DNA of 11,727 bases from Acidobacteriota bacterium (GTDB taxonomy: Bacteria > Acidobacteriota > UBA4820 > DSQY01), in NCBI GenBank assembly GCA_022759065.1, contig JAEMPZ010000229.1, positions 1-11,727 on the forward strand. The letters run 5' to 3'. Below, one piece after another: positions 5,952-11,727 of this stretch. The notes under the pieces were generated by a model. The model saw nothing but the letters and a program-made list of their open reading frames with translations, ran no database searches and was not told where the DNA came from. Position 1 is the first letter of the stretch; each line of letters opens with the position of its first letter. The position numbers and the translations under genes were made by a program.

Positions 5952-7274
5952 TTACCTGATGAACTTCTTGGCCCGAAGGACCGTTTCCAGCGTCGGCTCG
6001 CCGATTTCCTGCAAGTCATACCCGACCCTGACGGAGGGCTTGTTGATCTTTATGATGCGTCCGAGGTCAATCGGCGTGGCGATTATGATCAGGTCGCACT
6101 TTGAAGCGTTGATCGTCTTTTCGAGGTCCTTCATCTGCTCTTTGCCGTAACCCATGGCTGGAAGCAGGATGCCGATGTCCGGATATTTCTCGTAGGTTTC
6201 GCGGATGGAAGCGACCGCGAAGGGGCGGGGGTCAACGAGTTCGGCGGCGCCGTACTTGCGGGCGGCCATCACGCCGGCGCCGTACTGCATTTCTCCGTGG
6301 GTGAGAGTCGGGCCGTCCTCGACCACGAGGACCCTCTTGCCGCGAATCTTTTCGGCGTTGGCGACGGTCAGCGGCGAGGCGGCGTCAACCACGATGGCCT
6401 TGGGATTGACCTGCGCGATGTTGTAGCGGACCTCTTCGATGTTATCGGCGTCGGCGGTGTCAATCTTGTTGATGACGATGACGTCGGCCCTGCGGGTGTT
6501 GGTCTCTCCAGGATAATAGGAGACCTCGTGGCCCGGGCGGTGGGGGTCAACCACCACGATTTCAAGATCGGACTTGAAGAAGGGCATGTCGTTGTTGCCG
6601 CCGTCCCAAAGAATGATGTCGGCCTCCTTCTCGGCCTCGCGGAGGATCGCTTCGTAGTCAACGCCGGCGTAGATGATGACGCCGCGGACGATGTGCGGCT
6701 CGTACTCCTCGCGCTCCTCTATCGTGCACTTGTGCTTGTCAAGGTCCGCCAACGTGGCGAAGCGCTGCACCTTCTGCTTCTCAAGATCGCCGTATGGCAT
6801 CGGGTGGCGCACAGCCACCACCTTTTTGCCGGCCTTTTGGAGAATATCGGCGACCCGCCGGGTCGTCTGGCTCTTGCCGCACCCGGTTCGCACGGCGCAG
6901 ATGGAGATGACCGGCTTTGACGACTTGACCATGGTGTGGTCCGGCCCCATCATCATGAAGTCGGCTCCGGCCGCCATCGCGATAGACGCCTTGTGCATGA
7001 CGTTCTCGTGCGACTGGTCCGAGTAGGCGAAAACCACGAGGTCAACCTTTTCTTTCCTGATAATGGAAACAAGGTCTTTTTCGTCGTAGATCGGGATGCC
7101 TTTCGGGTAGCCTTTGCCTGCCAGCGCGGCGGGATACTTCCTGCCCGCGATGTCGGGGATTTGGGTGGCGGTGAAGGCCACGACTCTGTATGCCGCGTTG
7201 CCCCTGAAGAAGAGGTTGAAATTGTGGAAATCTCGGCCTGCGGCGCCCATGATTAGGACGTTCTGGGGGTTCAT
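5952..7274 (-). CDS. COG2403-type GTPase, cyclic 2,3-diphosphoglycerate synthetase-like
   Basis: The 440-residue protein starts with a Rossmann-like segment, VLIMGAAGRDFHNFN (6-20), and continues into a P-loop NTPase region. This has TGCGKSQ (130-136) with Val where the usual Gly/Ala opens Walker A, a WDGGNND segment (223-229), a guanine-specificity-like NKID (269-272) and the conserved-looking EDGPTLTHGE (319-328). I recognise it as the family listed as predicted GTPase COG2403; related proteins carry the name cyclic 2,3-diphosphoglycerate synthetase. Reaction in bacteria is not established to my knowledge. It leads the operon with arcC (7-nt gap) and argF, which points to carbamoyl phosphate or acyl phosphate chemistry; that is inference. 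The start at 7274 is chosen over 7331 because AGGAGG precedes it by 9 nt and the proposed promoter covers the longer start. Confidence 0.8.
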   Translation of the reverse strand: MNPQNVLIMGAAGRDFHNFNLFFRGNAAYRVVAFTATQIPDIAGRKYPAALAGKGYPKGIPIYDEKDLVSIIRKEKVDLVVFAYSDQSHENVMHKASIAMAAGADFMMMGPDHTMVKSSKPVISICAVRTGCGKSQTTRRVADILQKAGKKVVAVRHPMPYGDLEKQKVQRFATLADLDKHKCTIEEREEYEPHIVRGVIIYAGVDYEAILREAEKEADIILWDGGNNDMPFFKSDLEIVVVDPHRPGHEVSYYPGETNTRRADVIVINKIDTADADNIEEVRYNIAQVNPKAIVVDAASPLTVANAEKIRGKRVLVVEDGPTLTHGEMQYGAGVMAARKYGAAELVDPRPFAVASIRETYEKYPDIGILLPAMGYGKEQMKDLEKTINASKCDLIIIATPIDLGRIIKINKPSVRVGYDLQEIGEPTLETVLRAKKFIR

Positions 7275-7306
7275 GTTGATTTTCCTCCTGACAAAACGAT
7301 TGCGGC

Positions 7307-7335
7307 TGCCGGTTGTCGGCATTCTTCGCAAAGAA
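7307..7335 (-). promoter_or_regulatory. Two adjacent perfect inverted repeats in the GTPase operon leader
   Basis: TTCTT-CGCA-AAGAA (7322-7335) and TGCCG-GTTGT-CGGCA (7307-7321) lie side by side, starting at about the predicted transcription start of the minus-strand operon. They could fold as 5' RNA hairpins or act as operator DNA. No resemblance to the E. coli ARG box was noticed. Confidence 0.4.
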
Positions 7336-7341
7336 GTCCCT

Positions 7342-7371
7342 ATTTTATCTTAGATTAGCGGTCCAGGTCAA
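7342..7371 (-). promoter_or_regulatory. Sigma70-type promoter of the GTPase-arcC-argF operon
   Basis: On the minus strand TTGACC (7371-7366) and TAAAAT (7347-7342) are separated by 18 bp. Predicted transcription starts near 7335, giving a leader of about 60 nt before the ATG at 7274. Confidence 0.65.
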
Positions 7372-7378
7372 CTTGGGG

Positions 7379-7407
7379 TTGCCCCTTTTCTCGGTACGGG
7401 CTACAAT
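7379..7407 (+). promoter_or_regulatory. Sigma70-type promoter of the flotillin gene
   Basis: TTGCCC (7379-7384) and TACAAT (7402-7407) are separated by 17 bp. Predicted transcription starts near 7413, about 35 nt before the flotillin ATG. It is back to back with the minus-strand operon promoter. Confidence 0.6.
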
Positions 7408-7413
7408 AAGCAC

Positions 7414-7432
7414 CGCTCCCCGCGCGGGAGCG
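7414..7432 (+). promoter_or_regulatory. 5'-end hairpin of the flotillin leader
   Basis: Perfect 7-bp arms CGCTCCC (7414-7420) and GGGAGCG (7426-7432) surround the 5-nt loop CGCGC. The hairpin would begin almost at the transcription start and end about 7 nt before the Shine-Dalgarno GGGAGGGG. Only a short CTTT follows, so it is not a good terminator. An mRNA-stabilising role is a guess. Confidence 0.45.
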
Positions 7433-7448
7433 CTTTAGGGAGGGGCAG

Positions 7449-8834
7449 ATGGTCTTTATCCCGTGGATTGTTGCCGCCGTCTTTGTCATCGCCGTCGTTC
7501 TTGCCTGGGCGATGAACTACAAAAAAGTAGGCCCGAACCAGGTTCTCGTCATATCAGGCCGGACCTCCGTCGTCACAGAGCCGGACGGAACGAAGCGCAA
7601 GGTCGGTTACAGGCTCCAGGTCGGAGGCGGCACCTTCGTGGTGCCTTTCCTGGAAACCGTGGACGTCCTTCCCCTCGAAGTGATGTCCATCAGCCTTCGC
7701 TGCCCCGACGTGCTGACGGCGCAGGGCGTCCTGATTTCAGCCGAGGCGCAGGGCCAAGTAAAGGCCGCCTCCAGCGAGGCGCTTCTGCACCGTGCCGTGG
7801 AGAACTTTCTTTCGAAGGGGACGTCGGGCATCACTTACGTCGCACAGGAAGTCCTCGAAGGCCACGTGCGAGCGATTCTCGGCACGCTCGCGGTTGAAGA
7901 AATCTACTCGGACCGGGAGGAGTTCGCGCGGCGCGTGAATGCGGCCGCCCAGCCCGACTTCGAGCGCATGGGCTTGGAGCTTCTCTCCTTCTCGTTGAAG
8001 GACATCAGTGACAGCCAGGGCTACATACAGTCCTTGGGCGCCAGGCGAATCGCCGAAGTAAAGCGCGACGCGGTTTTAGCTCAGGCAGAGACGGAACGCG
8101 ACGCGGCCATTCAGGCTGCCAGGTACCGAAAAGAGGGCGACGTGGCGCGCCTTATGGCCGAGGCCGAGCTTGCCAGCGCCACCCGCGATTTCGAGGTCCA
8201 ACGCGCCGAATTTCAGTCCAGCGTCAACGTGAAGCGCGCTCAGGCCGACATAGCCTACGATTTGGAGCGCGCCAAGCTCGCCGAGAATCTCAAGCGGCAG
8301 GAATTTGCCGTCAAGCTCGCCGAGAAGGAACTGGCGGCGGAGGTCGAGGGCAAGGAGATTGAGCGGCGCGAGAAGGAGCTTGAAGCGACGGTCAAGCGTC
8401 CCGCCGAAGCGATGAAGTACCAGGCGCAACTGGAAGCCGAAGCGGTAGCTTACCAGAAGGAGCTCGAAGCCAAAGGCCGGGCAGCCGGAATTCGCGTGGA
8501 GGGCGCCGCAAGGGCCGAGGCGACGAAGGCGCAGGGCTCCGCGGAAGCCTGCGCCATGGAGGAGAAGGCTAAGGCGTGGAAGCAATACAACGACGCCGCG
8601 ATGGCTCAGATGGTGATAGAGAAACTGCCTGAGCTTGCCCGCGCCATTTCCGAGCCGCTCTCCAAGGTTGACAAGATCATCATGGTTGGCGAAAACAACG
8701 GCGCGCCAAAGATCACGGGCCAGGTGGCTTCAGTTCTAGCGCAACTTCCGCCGGTTGTTGAGAACCTCACGGGGATAAAGCTGGAGGATCTGCTGAAGCG
8801 GGCCAAGCCCTCACAGGACAAAGAGGGGAAATAG
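7449..8834 (+). CDS. Flotillin-like SPFH/band 7 membrane protein
   Basis: The 461-residue protein has one N-terminal membrane segment (about 4-21, IPWIVAAVFVIAVVLAWA). An SPFH domain follows (about 25-210, with GPNQVLVISG at 28-37). Next comes a long charged coiled coil rich in Glu, Ala, Lys and Arg (about 205-400), typical of flotillins. It ends with IEKLPELARAISEPLSKVDKI (split by eye at about 396-416), the usual flotillin terminus. Flotillins oligomerise at the inner membrane and organise membrane domains. Length is close to FloT/YuaG of Bacillus. The start follows GGAGGGG. No NfeD partner is seen nearby; instead the aminotransferase fusion gene follows after 57 bp without an obvious terminator. 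Confidence 0.92.
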   Translation: MVFIPWIVAAVFVIAVVLAWAMNYKKVGPNQVLVISGRTSVVTEPDGTKRKVGYRLQVGGGTFVVPFLETVDVLPLEVMSISLRCPDVLTAQGVLISAEAQGQVKAASSEALLHRAVENFLSKGTSGITYVAQEVLEGHVRAILGTLAVEEIYSDREEFARRVNAAAQPDFERMGLELLSFSLKDISDSQGYIQSLGARRIAEVKRDAVLAQAETERDAAIQAARYRKEGDVARLMAEAELASATRDFEVQRAEFQSSVNVKRAQADIAYDLERAKLAENLKRQEFAVKLAEKELAAEVEGKEIERREKELEATVKRPAEAMKYQAQLEAEAVAYQKELEAKGRAAGIRVEGAARAEATKAQGSAEACAMEEKAKAWKQYNDAAMAQMVIEKLPELARAISEPLSKVDKIIMVGENNGAPKITGQVASVLAQLPPVVENLTGIKLEDLLKRAKPSQDKEGK

Positions 8835-8850
8835 TTTCGCCTTCTTGGCG

Positions 8851-8868
8851 CCTTTGTGCCTTGGTGGT
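8851..8868 (+). repeat. Dispersed GTG-rich 18-mer, copy 2
   Basis: CCTTTGTGCCTTGGTGGT differs from 21-38 by one base. It lies in the 57-bp gap between flotillin and the fusion gene, followed by a T8 run (8871-8878). The first open codon of the long reading frame (GTG at 8856) falls inside it, which argues against that start. Confidence 0.6.
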
Positions 8869-8891
8869 CGTTTTTTTTGCACGGAGTCTCC

Positions 8892-11222
8892 ATGCTCGCT
8901 GACAGGGTAAACAGAATCACGCTTTCGCCGACGCTTCGAATCGGGGCGCGTGCCTTGCAAATGAGGGCGCAGGGCATTGACCTCGTGGACCTGACTGTCG
9001 GAGAGCCCGATTTCCCCACGCCCGAGGCCGTGAAACGCGCCTGCAAAGAGGCGCTCGACGCCAATTTCACGAAGTACACCGCGAACGACGGGATACCAGA
9101 CCTCAAGCAGGCGATAAAAGAAAAGCTGCAGCGTGACAATGGGCTCGACTATTCACTGGACGAGATAATCGTATCTCCGGGAGCCAAGACCAACCTCTTC
9201 AACGTGGCCATGGCCGTCTACGGCGCGGGCGATGACATTCTGATCCCTACGCCGTGCTGGGTCTCCTATCCCGACCAAGTGAGGCTCGCCGGCGCAAATC
9301 CAGTCTTCGTTCCGACCCGCGAGGAGGATGGATTCAAGCTCCAGGCAAAGGATCTTGCCGCAGCCATAACGCCGAACACCAAGGCGCTGATCCTGAACTA
9401 TCCGTGCAACCCGACGGGCGCCGTTTATTCGAGGGAAGAGCTTGAGGCGCTCGCCGACGTCTGCGTCCGCGAGCAGATTTGGGTCCTCTCGGACGAAATT
9501 TACGAGAAGCTCTTGTACGACGGCGTCCCCTTTACCTCAATAGCCTCGCTCAACCCGAAGATAAAGAAGCTCACCATCGTAATCAACGGTTTTTCGAAAG
9601 CCTTTTCAATGACCGGTTGGAGGCTCGGTTACGCCGCCGGCCCGAAAGAGATAATCGCCGCCTGTTCAAAGATACAGTCGCACAACACCTCGAACGCCGT
9701 CTCGTTCGTCCAGAAGGCCGCGGTGACCGCGCTTAGAGATTGCGCGATGGACGTGGAGAGAATGCGGCAGGAGTTCGAGCGGCGCCGGAATTTCATCATT
9801 TACAAGCTGCGAGCGCTCCCCAACGTCTCGTGCTTTTCCCCGCAGGGCGCCTTCTACGCCTTTCCAAACGTGGGCGCCTACTTGGACAAGGAGTTTGGCG
9901 GCGCGCCCTTGCGAAACTCCTACGGCCTTGCCTATTACCTCCTCAAAGAGGCCCACGTGGCCGTCATTCCGGGTGACGCCTTCGCCGCGCCGAACCACCT
10001 TCGCCTGTCGTTCGCGGCCTCGATGGGCCGGTTGGAAGAGGGGATGCGCCGCCTTGAAAAAGCGCTTGGGCGCCTGGAAACGCCGAAGCGGCTCAAGCCC
10101 CACGCCCTCAACAACGTCGTGACAAAGGTTCAAAGGTATTCGGAAACGAGGACCGCCCCGGGGATTGACGGCAGGAACGAGCTTTTGGCCGAGGCCGAAG
10201 CGCGCCTCTCTCCAGATAGCTACTTTGAGTGGAACGCCGCCATAGCCGGCGCCGTCGTCCAACTGCGCACCAATTCTCCCCACCTTGCGGACTTCTACCA
10301 GGAGAATTTCTACCCCGCCCCCCTTGAAAGCGACCTTGAGCCGCACGCCGTCGTTTACGCCGTAAAGGACATTCCAGGAAGGGAGGCATCCTCCTTCCTC
10401 AGCCTCGACACGGCCACCGGTTTTGCATTCAACACCGCTTTTTATGGGCAGGCGCGTTCCCTGGCTCTGGTGCTTGCCGGCGAATCGGCGGCGCGTACCG
10501 GCGGGGCGCTCATGGCCCACTGCGCCACTTTGGACCTGGATGGTTCCGGCGCGCTGGTATGGGGGCTTCCCGGTTCAGGCAGGACCGCTGTTCTCGCCGC
10601 CGCCCTTGAACAGGAGGGGGTAAAACTTTGCGCTTCGGACATGACTCTCGTCCGGATGGGAGCTTCCGGGGTGGTTGCCGATTTTCCCGAGCGCAAGCTC
10701 TACCTGAAGGCGAAGTGGGCAAAGTACCTGCCTGAAATCGAAAAGCTCCTGGAGCGATGCAAGCTGGAAAACATCGTCACGCGCCGCGACGAATGCGCCG
10801 TTGAATACTGCAAAAGTAGCGATAGCTGCCCCTTGGACCGGGGAGCGGCCGCCTGCGCGATGGCTTCAACCAACGGCCGCATGATGCTTGACCCCTACTG
10901 GCTGGGCGCGGCGAAGAGGCACGTCCGCCGGACAAGGCCTTCGGTGGCGCTGTTCCTGGTCAAAGACCCGGTCGCCCCCGCGGCCAAAGAGCTTCCCGCG
11001 CGAGAAGCGGCCAGGTGGTTCGCGGAGGGGACGTTGCCGGGAGCCGGAGGCGGGGCGGTCCCGTTCTTAAACCCGCACCTGCCCTTCCTGGACACCGCCC
11101 GCCAGGAACTGCTTCGCAGCCAGTATGAGCGCCTCTTCGGCTCGGTGCGCGCCGTCGTCCTGAACACCGCCCTTGGCACGCCGGAAGCCATCGCCAAACG
11201 GATGTTTGAACTTGTCAAGTAA
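8892..11222 (+). CDS. Class I aminotransferase fused to a PEPCK/HprK-like P-loop domain
   Basis: This 776-residue protein is about twice normal aminotransferase length. Residues 1 to about 395 form a fold-type I, aspartate aminotransferase-like enzyme: NYPCNPTG (169-176), SDEIY with Asp201, GFSKAFSMTGWRLGY with PLP Lys236, and HLRLSF with substrate-carboxylate Arg371. Residues about 405-776 resemble the PEPCK/HPr kinase superfamily: AHCATLDLDG (542-551, compare MHCSAN of ATP-PEPCK), a P-loop GLPGSGRT (558-565) and ASD (581-583) where relatives have an acidic pair. The Walker A Lys is Arg. Cys623, 635, 640, 646 and 655 form a cluster. The ATG at 8892 is chosen (GGAG 5 nt upstream) over GTG at 8856. 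Transamination is likely; the second domain's reaction is unknown. It probably shares the flotillin transcript. Confidence 0.85.
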   Translation: MLADRVNRITLSPTLRIGARALQMRAQGIDLVDLTVGEPDFPTPEAVKRACKEALDANFTKYTANDGIPDLKQAIKEKLQRDNGLDYSLDEIIVSPGAKTNLFNVAMAVYGAGDDILIPTPCWVSYPDQVRLAGANPVFVPTREEDGFKLQAKDLAAAITPNTKALILNYPCNPTGAVYSREELEALADVCVREQIWVLSDEIYEKLLYDGVPFTSIASLNPKIKKLTIVINGFSKAFSMTGWRLGYAAGPKEIIAACSKIQSHNTSNAVSFVQKAAVTALRDCAMDVERMRQEFERRRNFIIYKLRALPNVSCFSPQGAFYAFPNVGAYLDKEFGGAPLRNSYGLAYYLLKEAHVAVIPGDAFAAPNHLRLSFAASMGRLEEGMRRLEKALGRLETPKRLKPHALNNVVTKVQRYSETRTAPGIDGRNELLAEAEARLSPDSYFEWNAAIAGAVVQLRTNSPHLADFYQENFYPAPLESDLEPHAVVYAVKDIPGREASSFLSLDTATGFAFNTAFYGQARSLALVLAGESAARTGGALMAHCATLDLDGSGALVWGLPGSGRTAVLAAALEQEGVKLCASDMTLVRMGASGVVADFPERKLYLKAKWAKYLPEIEKLLERCKLENIVTRRDECAVEYCKSSDSCPLDRGAAACAMASTNGRMMLDPYWLGAAKRHVRRTRPSVALFLVKDPVAPAAKELPAREAARWFAEGTLPGAGGGAVPFLNPHLPFLDTARQELLRSQYERLFGSVRAVVLNTALGTPEAIAKRMFELVK

Positions 11223-11224
11223 AA

Positions 11225-11374
11225 CGTTAGACGCAAGACGGAAGGCGGAAAAAAGGTTTTGAGTTTTGAGTTTTGAGTTTTAAGTTAACGAATAAAAGCA
11301 CCTTAACTCGCAACTCACAACGCTCAACTTGGAACTTCTAACGTCTAACTTCTATCGTCTAACGTCTAGCCTTC
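11225..11374. repeat. Large inverted array of degenerate heptamers
   Basis: The left arm has TTTTGAG three times and TTTTAAG once (11257-11284), preceded in the same phase by AGACGCA, AGACGGA and AGGCGGA (11229-11249). The right arm has nine units in strict 7-bp phase (11305-11367). Eight begin with AAC, e.g. AACTCGC, AACTCAC, AACTTCT and AACGTCT; the other is ATCGTCT. Read on the other strand, the left arm gives AACTTAA and AACTCAA units, then GCGTCTAACG, so both arms go from AACTC types near the centre to CGTCTAACG at the ends. The centre pairs as AGTTAA (11283-11288) with TTAACT (11303-11308) around a 14-nt loop. Confidence 0.7.
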
Positions 11375-11389
11375 CATGCTTCACACCTG

Positions 11390-11402
11390 CCCTGCTAATT
11401 GC
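11390..11402 (+). repeat. CCCTG-TAATTGC motif, second copy
   Basis: CCCTGCTAATTGC matches CCCTGTTAATTGC at 69-81 with one mismatch, and CCT precedes both. Both copies lie in repeat-rich gaps beside short-unit arrays, in the same orientation. Confidence 0.4.
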
Positions 11403-11485
11403 CCCAAGCCTTGCCTCGCCAAGAGCCCGAAGCGTGCCGGCAACACCAAACTTAACTTTTCTCTCAAATAGACCGGCATTCTGAT

Positions 11486-11502
11486 TGTCGGAAATTCCGA
11501 CA
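11486..11502. promoter_or_regulatory. Perfect 17-bp palindrome, likely autoregulatory operator
   Basis: Arms TGTCGGAA (11486-11493) and TTCCGACA (11495-11502) are fully complementary around one A. The palindrome abuts the Shine-Dalgarno AGGAGG (11502-11507) of the AbrB-like gene. AbrB/MazE-type proteins commonly bind palindromes at their own promoters, so self-repression is a sound inference. The same site in RNA could form a hairpin beside the ribosome binding site. No clear -35/-10 pair was identified. Confidence 0.6.
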
Positions 11503-11512
11503 GGAGGTCAAT

Positions 11513-11727
11513 ATGAGACAGCTACCCGTTAAAGTTGGCAGGCGGGGAACGATAGTCCTGCCCGCCGAGCTACGCAAAAGGTACAAAATCGAGGAGGACT
11601 CCATGCTGGTGGCCATGCCTACCGAGGAAGGAATCCTCCTGCACCTCGCGGGCGTCTTCGTTCAGCCGGAGACCTACACCCCAGAGCGCCGTGCCGAGTT
11701 CCTCTTGATGAACGCCGTCGGCGCCAA
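11513..11727 (+). CDS. AbrB/MazE-like (SpoVT-AbrB) DNA-binding protein, 3' end outside window
   Basis: The first 71 codons are present and the frame is open at the window edge. Residues about 5-28 (PVKVGRRGTIVLPAELRKRY) show the swapped-hairpin AbrB pattern: a basic strand, G-x-I-x-LP and a short helix. In toxin-antitoxin antitoxins and transition-state regulators this part binds DNA. The following residues (EEDSMLVAMPTEEGILLHL) complete the fold, and the rest may contact a partner. The start has AGGAGG 5 nt upstream. Whether a PIN or MazF toxin gene follows cannot be seen. A stand-alone regulator is the alternative. Confidence 0.8.
   Translation, partial: MRQLPVKVGRRGTIVLPAELRKRYKIEEDSMLVAMPTEEGILLHLAGVFVQPETYTPERRAEFLLMNAVGA

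Larger units (their letters stand above)
11223..11512. repeat. Repeat-rich gap between the fusion gene and the AbrB-like gene
   Basis: No gene is seen. 11225-11374 is a large inverted array of 7-bp units. 11375-11485 is plain sequence apart from CCCTGCTAATTGC at 11390-11402. The last part is a palindrome and ribosome binding site belonging to the next gene. No terminator with a T-tract is obvious after the fusion gene. Confidence 0.65.

Noticed and set aside
6297..6920. A 207-codon plus-strand frame opposite the GTPase gene
   Set aside because: It is low-complexity Val/Asp/Leu-rich translation of the antisense of the GTPase, with no family signature.
8841..8878. A terminator between flotillin and the fusion gene, because of the T8 run
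   Set aside because: The only adjacent stem (CGCC/GGCG) is 4 bp and lies more than 20 nt from the T-run, so a stem-T-tract unit is not formed.
10090..10140. A separate start for the second domain of the fusion protein
   Set aside because: There is no good Shine-Dalgarno with a start codon, and the frame is continuous, so a single fused protein is the simpler reading.
9666..10520. A 284-codon minus-strand open frame opposite the aminotransferase fusion
   Set aside because: It is antisense to conserved coding sequence with no clear domain. Long antisense frames are common at this GC content.
11225..11374. CRISPR array
   Set aside because: Units are 7 bp and contiguous, without spacers, and no cas genes are nearby.

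Overview
The window looks like a chromosomal segment (GC-rich, roughly 60% by eye) of a bacterium. Every complete gene has a recognisable bacterial family and usually a good Shine-Dalgarno site. Gene content (recA, hemL, arcC, argF, a COG2403-type GTPase, flotillin) and intergenic DNA full of degenerate 7-8 bp repeats would fit an uncultivated, deep-branching lineage known mainly from metagenomes. The sequence alone does not settle the phylum, and this placement is inference.

Layout. 1-296 is non-coding and repeat-rich. From 297 to 7274 six genes lie on the minus strand, read right to left: a COG2403 GTPase (cyclic 2,3-diphosphoglycerate synthetase-like), carbamate kinase (arcC), ornithine carbamoyltransferase (argF), a Rho-independent terminator, recA with its own leader, glutamate-1-semialdehyde aminomutase (hemL), and an FMN-dependent nitronate monooxygenase/FabK-like oxidoreductase. 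A 174-bp divergent promoter region (7275-7448) separates them from two plus-strand genes: a flotillin and a 776-residue fusion of a class I aminotransferase with a PEPCK/HprK-like P-loop domain. 11223-11512 is a second repeat-rich gap. It ends in a perfect palindrome beside the ribosome binding site of an AbrB/MazE-like gene that runs off the window.

How the genes fit together. GTPase-arcC-argF is a tight operon (7-nt gap, then a 37-nt overlap) around carbamoyl phosphate. Argininosuccinate or arginine deiminase genes are not in the window, so the direction (arginine breakdown with ATP gain, or synthesis) is open. recA, hemL and the oxidoreductase are same-strand housekeeping genes, perhaps partly co-transcribed. 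Flotillin and the fusion protein are 57 bp apart and probably share a promoter.

Points most worth a second look: the aminotransferase-PEPCK/HprK-like fusion with Arg in place of the Walker A Lys and a five-Cys cluster; a correctly phased A-AAA-AAG slippery heptamer at the end of arcC whose -1 frame enters argF without a stop; a 23-bp palindrome in the recA promoter region that may be a non-standard LexA operator; inverted arrays of degenerate 7- and 8-bp repeats in both gaps; and the palindrome at the AbrB-like gene.
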